Positions 7,018-13,986 of a DNA stretch of 13,986 bases are shown piece after piece (positions within the stretch are counted from its first letter, which is position 1; each line of letters starts with the position of its first letter). Source of the stretch: Candidatus Puniceispirillum sp. (GTDB lineage Bacteria; Pseudomonadota; Alphaproteobacteria; Puniceispirillales; Puniceispirillaceae); contig JADHOU010000016.1 in the NCBI GenBank assembly GCA_016778825.1, forward strand, positions 1 through 13,986, written 5' to 3'. Below the pieces are notes generated by a model. It saw only the letters and a program-made list of their open reading frames with translations. It was not told where the DNA came from and made no database searches. The position numbers were made by a program, and so were the translations under genes.

Positions 7018-7809
7018 TCAGTTTGTTTCAAGGCGGCGTTCAAGCCAGCGAACACCCGCCGAAACAATCAGAATAACCACCAGATATTCAAGCACCAGAA
7101 CCGTGTAGATTTCCAATGGCCGGTATTCGGTAACAACCAGTTCATTCGCGCGGCGGGTAAGTTCCTGCATGCCGATCACCGATACCAGCGATGACATTTT
7201 CAACATATAGACAAGCTGGTTTCCAAGAGCCGGCAAAATGCGTTTGATTGCCTGCGGCAAGATCACATAGCGCATGGTATCGCGATAATTCAACGAAATC
7301 GAATGTGACGCCTCATATTGGCCACGGTCAATCGACTGAATTCCCGCGCGGAAAATTTCTGCCTGAAAGGCGCTATCAGAAATGGCCAATGCCAGAACCC
7401 CCGCCCAAAATACCGAAATTGACAAGCTGGCGACTTGTGGCAGGCCATAATAAACCCATAAGATCAGCACCAAAATCGGAATGGCGCGCACCAGCTCAAC
7501 ATAAATGCGGTTAATCGCTTTTGGAGCGCGGCGGTTTGACAAGGCTGGCAAGGCTACCAGAAGCCCAAGACAAATTGAAATACAGATTGCCGTGACTGAC
7601 AGGCCAATCGTGTAATACAGACCATCAATCAGGAACGCCAGATTCTGGCGGCCGGTTTCGGTTGCCGGATTAACAACATACCATCCCCAATTGCCAGAAC
7701 AGCCGCCAAGACTGACAAGGCCAGCAAGCCCCAAAAGACGGATCAAAGATGATGGCATCAAGGCGCAAAATTTCGACATTATAAATTGCATGAACTGGAT
7801 AAGTTGCAT
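7018..7809 (-). CDS. Polar amino acid-type ABC transporter permease (HisM/GlnP family) with N-terminal lipobox-like segment
   Basis: The 263-residue inner-membrane protein has several hydrophobic helices and the cytoplasmic EAA loop YEASHSISLNYRDTMRYVILP (165-185) that docks on the ATPase. The usual loop glycine is replaced by S172. VELVRAIPILVLILW (104-118) is also typical of the family. The N-terminus ends in LVSLGGC, placing a cysteine at residue 37 in a lipobox-like setting before GNWGWYVVNP. Only one permease is present, so a homodimer is expected. The open frame extends upstream to 7920, inside the ATPase gene. ATG 7809, just after the ATPase stop and preceded by AGGGG, is the sensible start. 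With the upstream ATPase and the divergent binding protein it would form a complete importer. Substrate is unknown. Confidence 0.88.
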   Translation of the reverse strand: MQLIQFMQFIMSKFCALMPSSLIRLLGLAGLVSLGGCSGNWGWYVVNPATETGRQNLAFLIDGLYYTIGLSVTAICISICLGLLVALPALSNRRAPKAINRIYVELVRAIPILVLILWVYYGLPQVASLSISVFWAGVLALAISDSAFQAEIFRAGIQSIDRGQYEASHSISLNYRDTMRYVILPQAIKRILPALGNQLVYMLKMSSLVSVIGMQELTRRANELVVTEYRPLEIYTVLVLEYLVVILIVSAGVRWLERRLETN

Positions 7810-7822
7810 GATCTGATCACCC

Positions 7823-8575
7823 CTAATGCCGCAAAATCTGGCTAAGGAACAATTTGCAGCGATCACTTTCCGGCGCGGTGAAAAATGTTTTTGGCGACCC
7901 CATCTCAACAATCTTTCCATGATCCATGAAAAGCATCATATCAGCGACCTGCCGCGCAAACCCCATTTCATGGGTGACGCAAATCATTGTCATGCCACTA
8001 TCGGCAAGTTCTTCAATCACATCCAGCACCTCGGCAATCATTTCCGGATCAAGCGCCGATGTCGGTTCGTCAAAAAGCATGATCTTTGGCGCCATGCAAA
8101 GCGCCCGCGCAATCGCCACACGTTGCTGCTGGCCGCCCGATAATTGCGCTGGATATTTACTGAATTGTTCGGGAATCCGAACACGCTCAAGATAATGCAT
8201 TGCCAGATCACGGGCATCAGCCTCGGCCATCTTGCGGGCGCGAACCGGCCCCAGCATCAGATTTTCCAAAATGGTCAAATGCGGAAAAAGGTTAAATTGC
8301 TGAAACACCATCCCAACATTATTGCGCAAAACAGCGCTGCCAGTGGGGCTGTCATCAACAACAATACCGTCAATCCGAATCTCGCCTGCCTCATGGCGCT
8401 CAAGCCGATTGATACAGCGGATCAGGGTTGATTTGCCCGAACCAGATGGCCCGCAAATCACCAGCTTTTGACCTAGCTCGATATCAAGAGATACCGAATC
8501 AAGCGCGCAGAACTTGTCAAAATATTTTGAAACATCCCTTACTTTGATAAAGGCTTGTGTTGCTGGCGGGTTCAT
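7823..8575 (-). CDS. Polar amino acid-type ABC transporter ATP-binding protein (GlnQ/HisP family)
   Basis: The 250-residue ATPase has Walker A GPSGSGKST (42-50), Q-loop FQQFNLFPHLT (91-101), signature LSGGQQQR (145-152), Walker B IMLFDEP (165-171) and switch histidine H202. Sequence and length match the GlnQ/HisP group that powers amino acid uptake. ATG 8575 has AGGTGA 8 nt upstream. A GTG at 8587 would add four residues (MTVT) and cannot be excluded. The gene is first in the leftward transporter pair, 13 nt before the permease start. It diverges from the solute-binding protein gene across a 252-nt spacer. Either promoters in that spacer or a shared regulator could co-ordinate the two units. 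Confidence 0.93.
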   Translation of the reverse strand: MNPPATQAFIKVRDVSKYFDKFCALDSVSLDIELGQKLVICGPSGSGKSTLIRCINRLERHEAGEIRIDGIVVDDSPTGSAVLRNNVGMVFQQFNLFPHLTILENLMLGPVRARKMAEADARDLAMHYLERVRIPEQFSKYPAQLSGGQQQRVAIARALCMAPKIMLFDEPTSALDPEMIAEVLDVIEELADSGMTMICVTHEMGFARQVADMMLFMDHGKIVEMGSPKTFFTAPESDRCKLFLSQILRH

Positions 8576-8741
8576 CGTGACTGTCACCTAAATTTCCATC
8601 ATTACATGAGGGCAGATCATAAATGCGCCACAAGGAAGAAGCGTGCATCAAGGTCGCTCGACGCATAGCCTTTGTCTATCCGATTCCACGATCATCGGCT
8701 AGCCCCCAATCAGTTTTGGCGCAAGAAATCATAGCCAAAGC

Positions 8742-8769
8742 TTGTATTACCCAACCGATACCCTATCTA
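8742..8769 (+). promoter_or_regulatory. Weak candidate promoter for the solute-binding protein gene
   Basis: TTGTAT (8742-8747), a 16-nt spacer and TATCTA (8764-8769) lie about 58 nt upstream of the ATG in the 252-nt divergent spacer (8576-8827). The -10 match is poor. A strong AAGGAG ribosome binding site is present at 8814-8819. I see no clear operator, hairpin or small gene elsewhere in this spacer. Confidence 0.22.
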
Positions 8770-8827
8770 TATTCACGAGAACCCTAATCGAAATATTACC
8801 CCAATTTGAGTCCAAGGAGACTTTTAA

Positions 8828-9604
8828 ATGCGACTTCTAAAAATAATCACCGCTCTTTTTGCGTTTAGTACGGTGACCGCGCCCGTTCATGCGGCAAGCG
8901 TGCTGAATGAAATCCTGTCTGACGGGGTGCTTAAGGTTGGCACCACTGGCGACTGGAACCCAATGACCATGAAAGACACAGCGACAAACAGCTATACCGG
9001 CTATGATATTGACGTCATGACCGAGCTTGCAAAAGATCTTGGGGTAAAGGTTGAGTTTGTGCCAACTGATTGGAAAACATTGGTAAGCGGTGTCACATCA
9101 GGCAAATACCACATGACCGGTTCTGCCTCGATTTCACCTGGCCGCGCAAAAGCCGCTGGCTATTCAAACAGCTATTTTTCATTGGCAACAGTGCCGCTTA
9201 CATTGAAAAAGAATGCTGACAAATTCACCGATTGGGCCGATCTTGACAAGGCATCTGTTACCGTTGCCGCGACGCTTGGCACAACCCAAGAAAAACAGGT
9301 CAAGCAGTTCTTCCCAAATGCAAAATATAAAATTGTCGAAGCCCCTGCGCGCGATTTTCAAGAAGTGCTAGCTGGCCGCGCCGATGCGCACATCACATCA
9401 AATGTTGAGGCCTACAAGCTGGTCGCCAAATATCCAGAAATGATGGTCGTTCCGGTTTCAGCGCCAAAGGCACCAACCCCAATTGCCATGCTGTTGCCAC
9501 AAGCCGATCAGGTTTGGATCAATTATGTAAACACATGGATTGCGCTGAAGACCGAGCGTGGCTTTTTTGCCGATCTTGGTCGTAAATGGCAGCTTGCCAA
9601 CTAA
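8828..9604 (+). CDS. Periplasmic family 3 solute-binding protein, cyclohexadienyl dehydratase-like
   Basis: This 258-residue protein has a clear Sec signal peptide with probable cleavage after VHA (residue 22). The mature part is SBP family 3 (PF00497): LNEILSDGVLKVGTTGDWNP (26-45), GYDIDVMTELAKDLG (58-72), SISPGRAKAAGYS (101-113). The arginine R106 is where amino-acid binders hold the substrate carboxylate. Beside divergent ABC permease and ATPase genes it is most simply their binding protein. However, its opening (LxEILxxGVLxVGTTGDW) and the segment TSNVEAYKL (190-198) recall periplasmic cyclohexadienyl dehydratase (PheC/CDT), with E194 aligning to that enzyme's catalytic glutamate. It could therefore be an enzyme, or a transporter protein from the same branch. 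AAGGAG sits 8 nt before the ATG, and a terminator follows the gene. Confidence 0.9.
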   Translation: MRLLKIITALFAFSTVTAPVHAASVLNEILSDGVLKVGTTGDWNPMTMKDTATNSYTGYDIDVMTELAKDLGVKVEFVPTDWKTLVSGVTSGKYHMTGSASISPGRAKAAGYSNSYFSLATVPLTLKKNADKFTDWADLDKASVTVAATLGTTQEKQVKQFFPNAKYKIVEAPARDFQEVLAGRADAHITSNVEAYKLVAKYPEMMVVPVSAPKAPTPIAMLLPQADQVWINYVNTWIALKTERGFFADLGRKWQLAN

Positions 9605-9630
9605 CCTGTAAATATATCAAATATGAAAAG

Positions 9631-9655
9631 AGAGGCAGTTATGCCTCTTTTTTTT
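9631..9655 (+). terminator. Intrinsic terminator after the solute-binding protein gene
   Basis: A perfect 7-bp stem AGAGGCA/TGCCTCT with a GTTA loop is followed by an eight-base T run (9648-9655), starting 26 nt after the stop codon. It separates the binding protein gene from the GST gene. This is the only convincing intrinsic terminator in the window. Confidence 0.9.
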
Positions 9656-9696
9656 AACCTTACCATCGCCCTTTCCAAATTTGCCGGAGCCGTTTC

Positions 9697-10347
9697 ATGC
9701 TTGTGCTTTATGACCTTGCGATAAGCAGCTATGGCTGCAAAACCCGCATTTTGCTTCGCCATAAAGGGCTTGAATGGACAAGCCTCGCCCCGCCCGATGG
9801 CTATGGCAGTCCAGCCTATTGCAAGATTGTGCCATCAGGCACGATTCCAGCCTTGGTGCATGACGGTTTTACCCTTGGCGAGTCAGACGCCATTGCCGAA
9901 TATTTGAACGAGCTGGCACCCGAACCGGCAATGCTTCCTGAACCCATCAAAGAACGCGGAATGGCACGCGCCTTGTCACGGTTTCACGACACCCGCATCG
10001 AACCGCTGCTTCGCGCCTATTTTGGACAGGTTGCCCCAGCGAACCGCAATGCCGATTTCATTGCCGAAAATGCCGCCCTTCTAGAGCGCCGCTTTCACCA
10101 GCTTGCCGAGATCAGAACCCCATCACCACTTTTGACCGGAACCAATCTTAGCCTTGCCGATTGCGGCTTTGCGCCGAGCTTTGCCATTCTTAATTGTTTA
10201 CAAGGCTTGCTTGGGTTTGACCTAACACTACCTGCATCGATCAAGGCCTATAAAGCGACATTATGCGCCCATCCATCGGTTCGTGATGAATATGCAGCCT
10301 ATGTCAAAGCATTGGATGAATGGGCCGCCGCCAAAATAGCGAGCTAG
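9697..10347 (+). CDS. Glutathione S-transferase family protein
   Basis: This 216-residue cytosolic protein has a thioredoxin-like N-terminal domain (about 1-75) with the active-site region ISSYGCK (9-15), the cis-proline loop SGTIPAL (47-53, P51) and the glutathione gamma-glutamyl contact GESDAIAEYL (61-70). The helical C-terminal domain carries the conserved folding motif SLADCGF (152-158). The SSYGC segment resembles zeta-like or related bacterial classes that use serine or cysteine, but the class is not certain. Likely roles are glutathione conjugation, isomerisation or dehalogenation of small electrophiles. ATG 9697 is preceded by GGAG (9686-9689) 7 nt upstream. The gene lies after a terminator, so it should have its own promoter within 9656-9696 or nearby; none was clear. 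Nothing ties it to the flanking genes. Confidence 0.87.
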   Translation: MLVLYDLAISSYGCKTRILLRHKGLEWTSLAPPDGYGSPAYCKIVPSGTIPALVHDGFTLGESDAIAEYLNELAPEPAMLPEPIKERGMARALSRFHDTRIEPLLRAYFGQVAPANRNADFIAENAALLERRFHQLAEIRTPSPLLTGTNLSLADCGFAPSFAILNCLQGLLGFDLTLPASIKAYKATLCAHPSVRDEYAAYVKALDEWAAAKIAS

Positions 10348-10371
10348 TGATAAATAATGATTTGAAATGAT

Positions 10372-10426
10372 TTCCTTGGACGCTGAATTCCTTTGACGCT
10401 GAATTCCTTTGACGCTGATTTCCTTT
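10372..10426 (+). repeat. 16-nt tandem repeat, about 3.5 copies
   Basis: Units start at 10372, 10388 and 10404 with near-identical sequence TTCCTTTGACGCTGAA. Unit 1 has one change (G for T at its seventh base) and unit 3 ends in T. A fourth unit begins at 10420 with TTCCTTT and then diverges. The array fills most of the 95-nt gap between the GST and EamA genes. No function is evident; slippage expansion is the simple explanation. Confidence 0.9.
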
Positions 10427-10442
10427 CGCGCCTAGGCTGGCA

Positions 10443-11435
10443 ATGATCTGGCAACAGGCCATCTTGGTTAAAACAGGCTTGCTGCCCCCTTTCTCATATT
10501 GGTCGTTGCTGCCTATGCCTTTGTCTCTGGCCTTTCAAAATTTACCGCCGCAGATGCGCGCCACAATCTTGATGATTGTTGCGCTGTTCATGTTTACCTG
10601 CATGGGGATTTTCATCCGGCTATCTGCGGCCGATCTACCTGTGATTGAAGTGGTGTTTTTCCGCAATGCGCTGGCGGTGGTTTTATTAGTGCCCCTGATC
10701 ATGCGCGTTGGCTGGTCAAGCATCCGCATGCAAAAGCCAAAGCTGTTTTTCCTGCGCGCGGTGATTAATTTTGGCGGCATGTTTTGTGGCTTTACCGCCC
10801 TTACATTAATTCCGCTGGCGCAAATGACGGCGCTTAGTTTTACCGGCCCTTTGTTTGTTACCATTGGCGCGGTGTTATTTCTTGGTGAAATCATTCGCGC
10901 GCGCCGGATCGCTGCCATTGCTGTTGGGTTTTTGGGAACATTGATCATATTGCAACCGGGCTTTACCGAAATTTCGGTTGGCGCGATGATGGCGCTTGCC
11001 AGTGCCTTATCAATTGCAATGGCGTCGCTGATCGTAAAAAAACTGACAGCAACCGAAACACCCGAAGCCATTGTGACATGGATGGTGGCAATGCAAGCGC
11101 CGTTGGCATTGATACCGGCGCTTAGTGTTTGGCAATGGCCAAGCCTTGAAAGTTGGTGCTATTTATGGGCGATGGCACTTGCCGGAACGATTGCGCATCT
11201 ATGTTTTACCCGCGCTTACCGGCTTGTTGATATTACCGCTTTGCAACCGCTTGAATTCATCAAATTGCCATTTGCGGTTATTTTGGCATGGTTGATCTTT
11301 AGCGAATGGCCGGGCCTGTGGACATGGATTGGTGGGGCAGTTATTTTTGCCTCGACCGTCTATATCACCCAGCGTGAGGCACGCGCCAAAAAGTCGCTTC
11401 GGCCAAATGCTGGCGGCCGCGAGACCAAACTATAG
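10443..11435 (+). CDS. EamA/DMT superfamily transporter
   Basis: This hydrophobic protein of up to 330 residues has about ten predicted membrane helices in two EamA repeats: roughly residues 42-170 (FMFTCMGIFIRLSAADLPVIE onward, with FFRNALAVVLLVPL) and 180-315. It is an inner-membrane exporter or permease of the drug/metabolite transporter superfamily. Substrate is unknown. The start is uncertain. ATG 10443 has a weak AGG 6 nt upstream and adds a 24-residue tail. ATG 10515 (MPLSLAFQNLPP) gives an N-terminus more like relatives, where LPPxxR precedes the first helix, but lacks a ribosome site. A stop at 10416 within the tandem repeat limits any longer form. The gene converges on pyrC with a 94-nt gap in which no terminator or small gene was recognised. 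Confidence 0.88.
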   Translation: MIWQQAILVKTGLLPPFSYWSLLPMPLSLAFQNLPPQMRATILMIVALFMFTCMGIFIRLSAADLPVIEVVFFRNALAVVLLVPLIMRVGWSSIRMQKPKLFFLRAVINFGGMFCGFTALTLIPLAQMTALSFTGPLFVTIGAVLFLGEIIRARRIAAIAVGFLGTLIILQPGFTEISVGAMMALASALSIAMASLIVKKLTATETPEAIVTWMVAMQAPLALIPALSVWQWPSLESWCYLWAMALAGTIAHLCFTRAYRLVDITALQPLEFIKLPFAVILAWLIFSEWPGLWTWIGGAVIFASTVYITQREARAKKSLRPNAGGRETKL

Positions 11436-11529
11436 CCCATCCCCAAAGTGACATGATAAATCACCCGCAAAGCGGAGGGTAAAGAGTGAAAATACCAGCC
11501 CGCATTAGGCCAGCCGGCATCCAGCCAGT

Positions 11530-12576
11530 TTAATCAGCATCCTGAACCGCCCAATAAAGCGGCGTGCCACAGTCAAAAATCGTCAATGGCCCCTCGGGCG
11601 TCGCACGGCTTTCCGGATAGATAACCGGCGCATCCTGTTTGACCAAAGTGATCCGGTCCTCATTTACCGGCAGGCGATAAAATCTTGGGCCATGTAGTGA
11701 GGTAAAACCTTCAAGCTGATCAAGTGCGTCTTCAGCTTCAAAAATATGTGCAAGGCACGACATGGTGTTTGGCGCGGTGTAGATACCAGCACAGCCACAA
11801 GCCATCAGCTTGGCAGCGTCCAGATGCGGCGCGCTGTCGGTGCCAAGAAAGAAACTGCCATCACCGGAAATGGCCGCCGCTATCAGGGCACGGCGGTGGC
11901 TTTCGCGCTTGGCGACTGGCAGGCAATAATAATGCGGGCGAATGCCACCAGCCAGAATATGATTGCGATTGATAAACAGATGATGCGTTGTGATCGTGGC
12001 GGCAATATTGACACCGCCAGAACGGACATAATCAACACCATCGCTGGTGGTTACATGTTCCAGCACAACCCGTAAATCAGGCATCCGCCGCCGCAAAGGA
12101 TCGAGAACGGTTTCGATAAACACGGCTTCACGATCAAAAATATCAATTTGCGGATCGGTAACTTCGCCGTGAACACAAAGCGGCAGGCCGATTTCGGCCA
12201 TTTTTTCCAGAACAGCGATAACCTTGTCAAGATCGCGAACGCCCGATGCTGAATTGGTAGTTGCCCCTGCCGGATACAGCTTGACCGCATTGATCAAGCC
12301 TGATTTAGCAGCCGCGGCGACATCATCTGGATCGGTTGTTTCGGTCAGATATAACGTCATAAGCGGGGTAAAACCATGATCCGGATTGACACAAGCCATA
12401 ATCCTGTCGCGATAGGCCGCCGCTTCGGCGCCTGTTACCACTGGCGGCACCAGATTTGGCATGATGATAGCGCGGGCAAAATGGCGCGCCGTATCATCAA
12501 TCACCGCGTCAAGCATAGCCCCATCACGAAGATGAAGATGCCAATCATCAGGACGGCGGATGGTCATTTGGGTCAT
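11530..12576 (-). CDS. pyrC: Dihydroorotase, class II (E. coli PyrC type)
   Basis: The enzyme closes carbamoyl-aspartate to dihydroorotate in de novo pyrimidine synthesis, using a two-zinc site. At 348 residues it is the size of E. coli PyrC. Metal ligands are all visible: H13 and H15 in [13 protein letters not shown], the carboxylated lysine K99 in [14 protein letters not shown]136 in CVHGE, H174 in LEHVTT and D247 in LGTDSAPH. The frame opens at ATG 12591, but ATG 12576 has GGGA at 9 nt and gives the usual N-terminus, so it is preferred. ATG 12567 is a third option. The gene is divergent from znuC with a Zur-like palindrome about 160 nt upstream. That makes zinc-linked control possible but unproven. 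Confidence 0.95.
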   Translation of the reverse strand: MTQMTIRRPDDWHLHLRDGAMLDAVIDDTARHFARAIIMPNLVPPVVTGAEAAAYRDRIMACVNPDHGFTPLMTLYLTETTDPDDVAAAAKSGLINAVKLYPAGATTNSASGVRDLDKVIAVLEKMAEIGLPLCVHGEVTDPQIDIFDREAVFIETVLDPLRRRMPDLRVVLEHVTTSDGVDYVRSGGVNIAATITTHHLFINRNHILAGGIRPHYYCLPVAKRESHRRALIAAAISGDGSFFLGTDSAPHLDAAKLMACGCAGIYTAPNTMSCLAHIFEAEDALDQLEGFTSLHGPRFYRLPVNEDRITLVKQDAPVIYPESRATPEGPLTIFDCGTPLYWAVQDAD

Positions 12577-12735
12577 GACAAAGATTCCCATAAAATTTGA
12601 TGGTTACAAACCGATCAATCAACAACAGATGGCAAAATTCATACCAGCATCATTGGGCAAAATCTACACTGCCACGGCAAACATCATCACTTGCTTTTTC
12701 CAGCCTTTTCATTTTCCGCCTTTTTTCAACAACTG

Positions 12736-12750
12736 TGTTATATTATAACA
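12736..12750. promoter_or_regulatory. Zur-type operator upstream of znuCB
   Basis: TGTTATATTATAACA is a perfect 7+1+7 palindrome and matches the known proteobacterial Zur box core GTTATAnTATAAC. It lies 70 nt upstream of the preferred znuC ATG. Zur with zinc would bind here and block transcription. AT-rich -10-like hexamers lie inside it on both strands (TATAAC on the plus strand, TATAAT on the minus strand), so binding would occlude a promoter in either direction. The rest of the 244-nt gap 12577-12820 is pyrimidine-rich on the plus strand (12691-12728) and holds no other gene I recognise. Confidence 0.85.
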
Positions 12751-12770
12751 TTCTGAAATGAGGAAACCAA
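12742..12770 (-). promoter_or_regulatory. Candidate leftward promoter overlapping the Zur box
   Basis: On the minus strand, TTGGTT (12765-12770), a 17-nt spacer and a perfect TATAAT (12742-12747) point toward pyrC. The -10 lies wholly within the Zur palindrome. The palindrome itself generates TATAAT-like sequence, so this could be incidental. No better pyrC promoter was found closer to its start codon. Confidence 0.33.
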
Positions 12771-12820
12771 ACTTGGGCACCAAATGGGGGCATCCACTCC
12801 AATCATTAGGCAAGGCTTTT

Positions 12821-13639
12821 ATGGCAAGCGACAAAACAGATTTAATCAATCTTGAGAATGCTGGTGTCAGGCGTGACAATCGCTGGCTTGTGCGGGGCAT
12901 TGATCTGCGCATTCGCAAAGGTGAAATTGTCACCATTATCGGCCCAAATGGTGCTGGTAAAAGCACCACCGCAAAATTGGTTGTTGGCACGATCCGCGCC
13001 AATGAAGGACGCGTTCAACGCCAAGCTGCTTTGCGTGTCGGCTATGTCCCGCAAAAGCTGCATATTGACCCAGCACTACCAATGCGGGTTGAACGGCTTT
13101 TGGATTTAACGGCCAAAGTCTCGCCGAATGAAAAGAAACAGGCACTTGCGGCGGTTGGCGCGCCGCATTTGGAAACTGCCTTTGTGCAGGATTTATCTGG
13201 TGGCGAATTTCAGCGCATTCTATTAGCGCGTGCGATGGTTCGCCGTCCCAATCTTTTGGTTCTGGACGAGCCTGTTCAAGGGGTCGATTTTGCCAGTGAG
13301 GCGATGCTTTACAATTTGATCCGGCAAATTCGCGACACTACCGGCTGCGGGGTTTTGATGATTTCGCATGATCTTCATATCGTCATGGCAGACACCGATA
13401 CGGTGCTTTGTCTAAACGGTCATATCTGTTGCAGTGGCAGCCCTGATTCGGTGGTCAGTAATCCTGAATATCTGCGCCTATTTGGAGCGCCTGACACGGC
13501 GGCGCTGGCGGTTTACCGGCATGATCATGATCACATCCATCTTCCCAATGGCACCGTTCAGCATGTCGTTGGGTCAATCCGCGAATCTTGCCACCCTGAC
13601 AAGCATGAGCATAATCACGATGGGCATGATCATGTTTGA
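12821..13639 (+). CDS. znuC: Zinc ABC transporter ATP-binding protein with His-rich C-terminus
   Basis: This ATPase powers high-affinity zinc import. Counted from ATG 12821 it has 272 residues with Walker A GPNGAGKST (41-49), signature LSGGE (125-129), Walker B LLVLDEP (145-151) and switch histidine H183. VPQKLHIDPALPMRV (76-90) is typical of ZnuC. Residues 234-271 hold eleven histidines in HDHDHIH and HEHNHDGHDH clusters, a tail seen in many alphaproteobacterial ZnuC proteins and likely to bind zinc. The frame is open back to ATG 12758, only 7 nt past the Zur box, but AAGG (12812-12815) sits 5 nt before ATG 12821 and this start gives the usual N-terminus. The gene overlaps znuB. No znuA is divergent here; pyrC occupies that place. 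Confidence 0.93.
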   Translation: MASDKTDLINLENAGVRRDNRWLVRGIDLRIRKGEIVTIIGPNGAGKSTTAKLVVGTIRANEGRVQRQAALRVGYVPQKLHIDPALPMRVERLLDLTAKVSPNEKKQALAAVGAPHLETAFVQDLSGGEFQRILLARAMVRRPNLLVLDEPVQGVDFASEAMLYNLIRQIRDTTGCGVLMISHDLHIVMADTDTVLCLNGHICCSGSPDSVVSNPEYLRLFGAPDTAALAVYRHDHDHIHLPNGTVQHVVGSIRESCHPDKHEHNHDGHDHV

Positions 13640-13986
13640 TGATTTCTTTATCCGCGCGCTGTTTGCCGGCATTGGTTTGGCAGTTATTGTGGGGCCGCTT
13701 GGCTGTTTGATCATCTGGCGCAAAATGGCCTTTTTTGGCGATACATTGGCTCATGCGGCGCTTCTTGGCATTGCCTTGGCCATCTTGGCTGATGTGTCAT
13801 CATTGATTGCGGTTCCGTTTGTCACCCTTGCCATCTGTATTGCCATAATGGTTGCCAAGCGAACACCAAGCCTGTCATCAGATACAATTCTTGCCATTTT
13901 GGCGCATTCGACCTTGGCGCTTGGGCTGGTTCTGGTTTCGGTGACTGGCGGTCGCAATGTTGATGTGAACGGGCTTTTATTTGGTG
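13632..13986 (+). CDS. znuB: Zinc ABC transporter permease, truncated by window edge
   Basis: The frame gives MFDDFFIRALFAGIGLAVIV followed by GPLGCLIIWRKMAFFGDTLAHAALLGIALAI. This is the characteristic N-terminus of ZnuB permeases (GPLGC, the WRxMAxFGDTLAHxALLG block). About 118 codons are visible and the protein continues past 13986. It forms the membrane channel for zinc import with ZnuC. ATG 13632 overlaps the znuC stop by 8 nt. ATG 13626 is in frame two codons earlier and also possible. The tight overlap indicates translational coupling within one znuCB operon under the Zur-type box. Confidence 0.93.
   Translation, partial: MFDDFFIRALFAGIGLAVIVGPLGCLIIWRKMAFFGDTLAHAALLGIALAILADVSSLIAVPFVTLAICIAIMVAKRTPSLSSDTILAILAHSTLALGLVLVSVTGGRNVDVNGLLFG

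Noticed and set aside
11465..11485. Terminator between the convergent EamA and pyrC genes
   Set aside because: ACCCGC-AAA-GCGGAGGGT pairs only with a bulge and has no T run on either strand.
12758..12820. A 21-residue N-terminal extension of znuC starting just after the Zur box
   Set aside because: It has no good ribosome site, is not typical of ZnuC, and ATG 12821 has AAGG at ideal spacing.
1..13986. Mobile elements, CRISPR arrays, tRNA or rRNA genes, phage or toxin-antitoxin genes
   Set aside because: Nothing on either strand supported these; the genes are ordinary housekeeping, transport and repair families.

Overview
The window looks like ordinary chromosomal DNA from an alphaproteobacterium. 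Base composition is moderate and coding density is high. The neighbour families (YciB next to a DUF3833 lipoprotein, a PhrB-type iron-sulfur photolyase, a Zur-type box before znuCB) fit a sunlit marine lineage such as the SAR116 group. That placement is an inference from gene content; there is no rRNA, tRNA, phage, insertion sequence or CRISPR array here. No gene-free stretch exceeds 300 bases.

Layout. Positions 1-4268 hold a leftward block: a class I CPD photolyase overlapping by 4 nt a (6-4)-type FeS-BCP photolyase, then after 108 nt a DUF3833 lipoprotein and a YciB/IspZ membrane protein that runs off the left edge. Positions 4441-6939 hold a leftward pair: a crotonase-fold protein lacking both catalytic glutamates, and an acyl-CoA synthetase. 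Positions 7018-8575 encode a leftward polar-amino-acid-type ABC ATPase and permease. They diverge from a rightward periplasmic family 3 solute-binding protein (8828-9604), which ends in a clear intrinsic terminator. A rightward GST-fold protein and an EamA/DMT transporter follow, separated by a short tandem repeat. Leftward pyrC (11530-12576) diverges from rightward znuC-znuB (from 12821), with a perfect Zur-like palindrome between them.

How the genes work together. The two photolyases would repair both main UV photoproducts in light. The ABC transporter genes form one import system, although its binding protein resembles cyclohexadienyl dehydratase. The znu genes encode high-affinity zinc uptake, with probable zinc-responsive control that may also reach pyrC, which encodes a zinc enzyme.

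No clearly new system is visible. The points most worth following up are the Zur-type box shared with pyrC, the active-site-deficient crotonase paired with a CoA ligase, the CDT-like binding protein, the lipobox-bearing permease, and the DUF3833 gene beside two photolyases.
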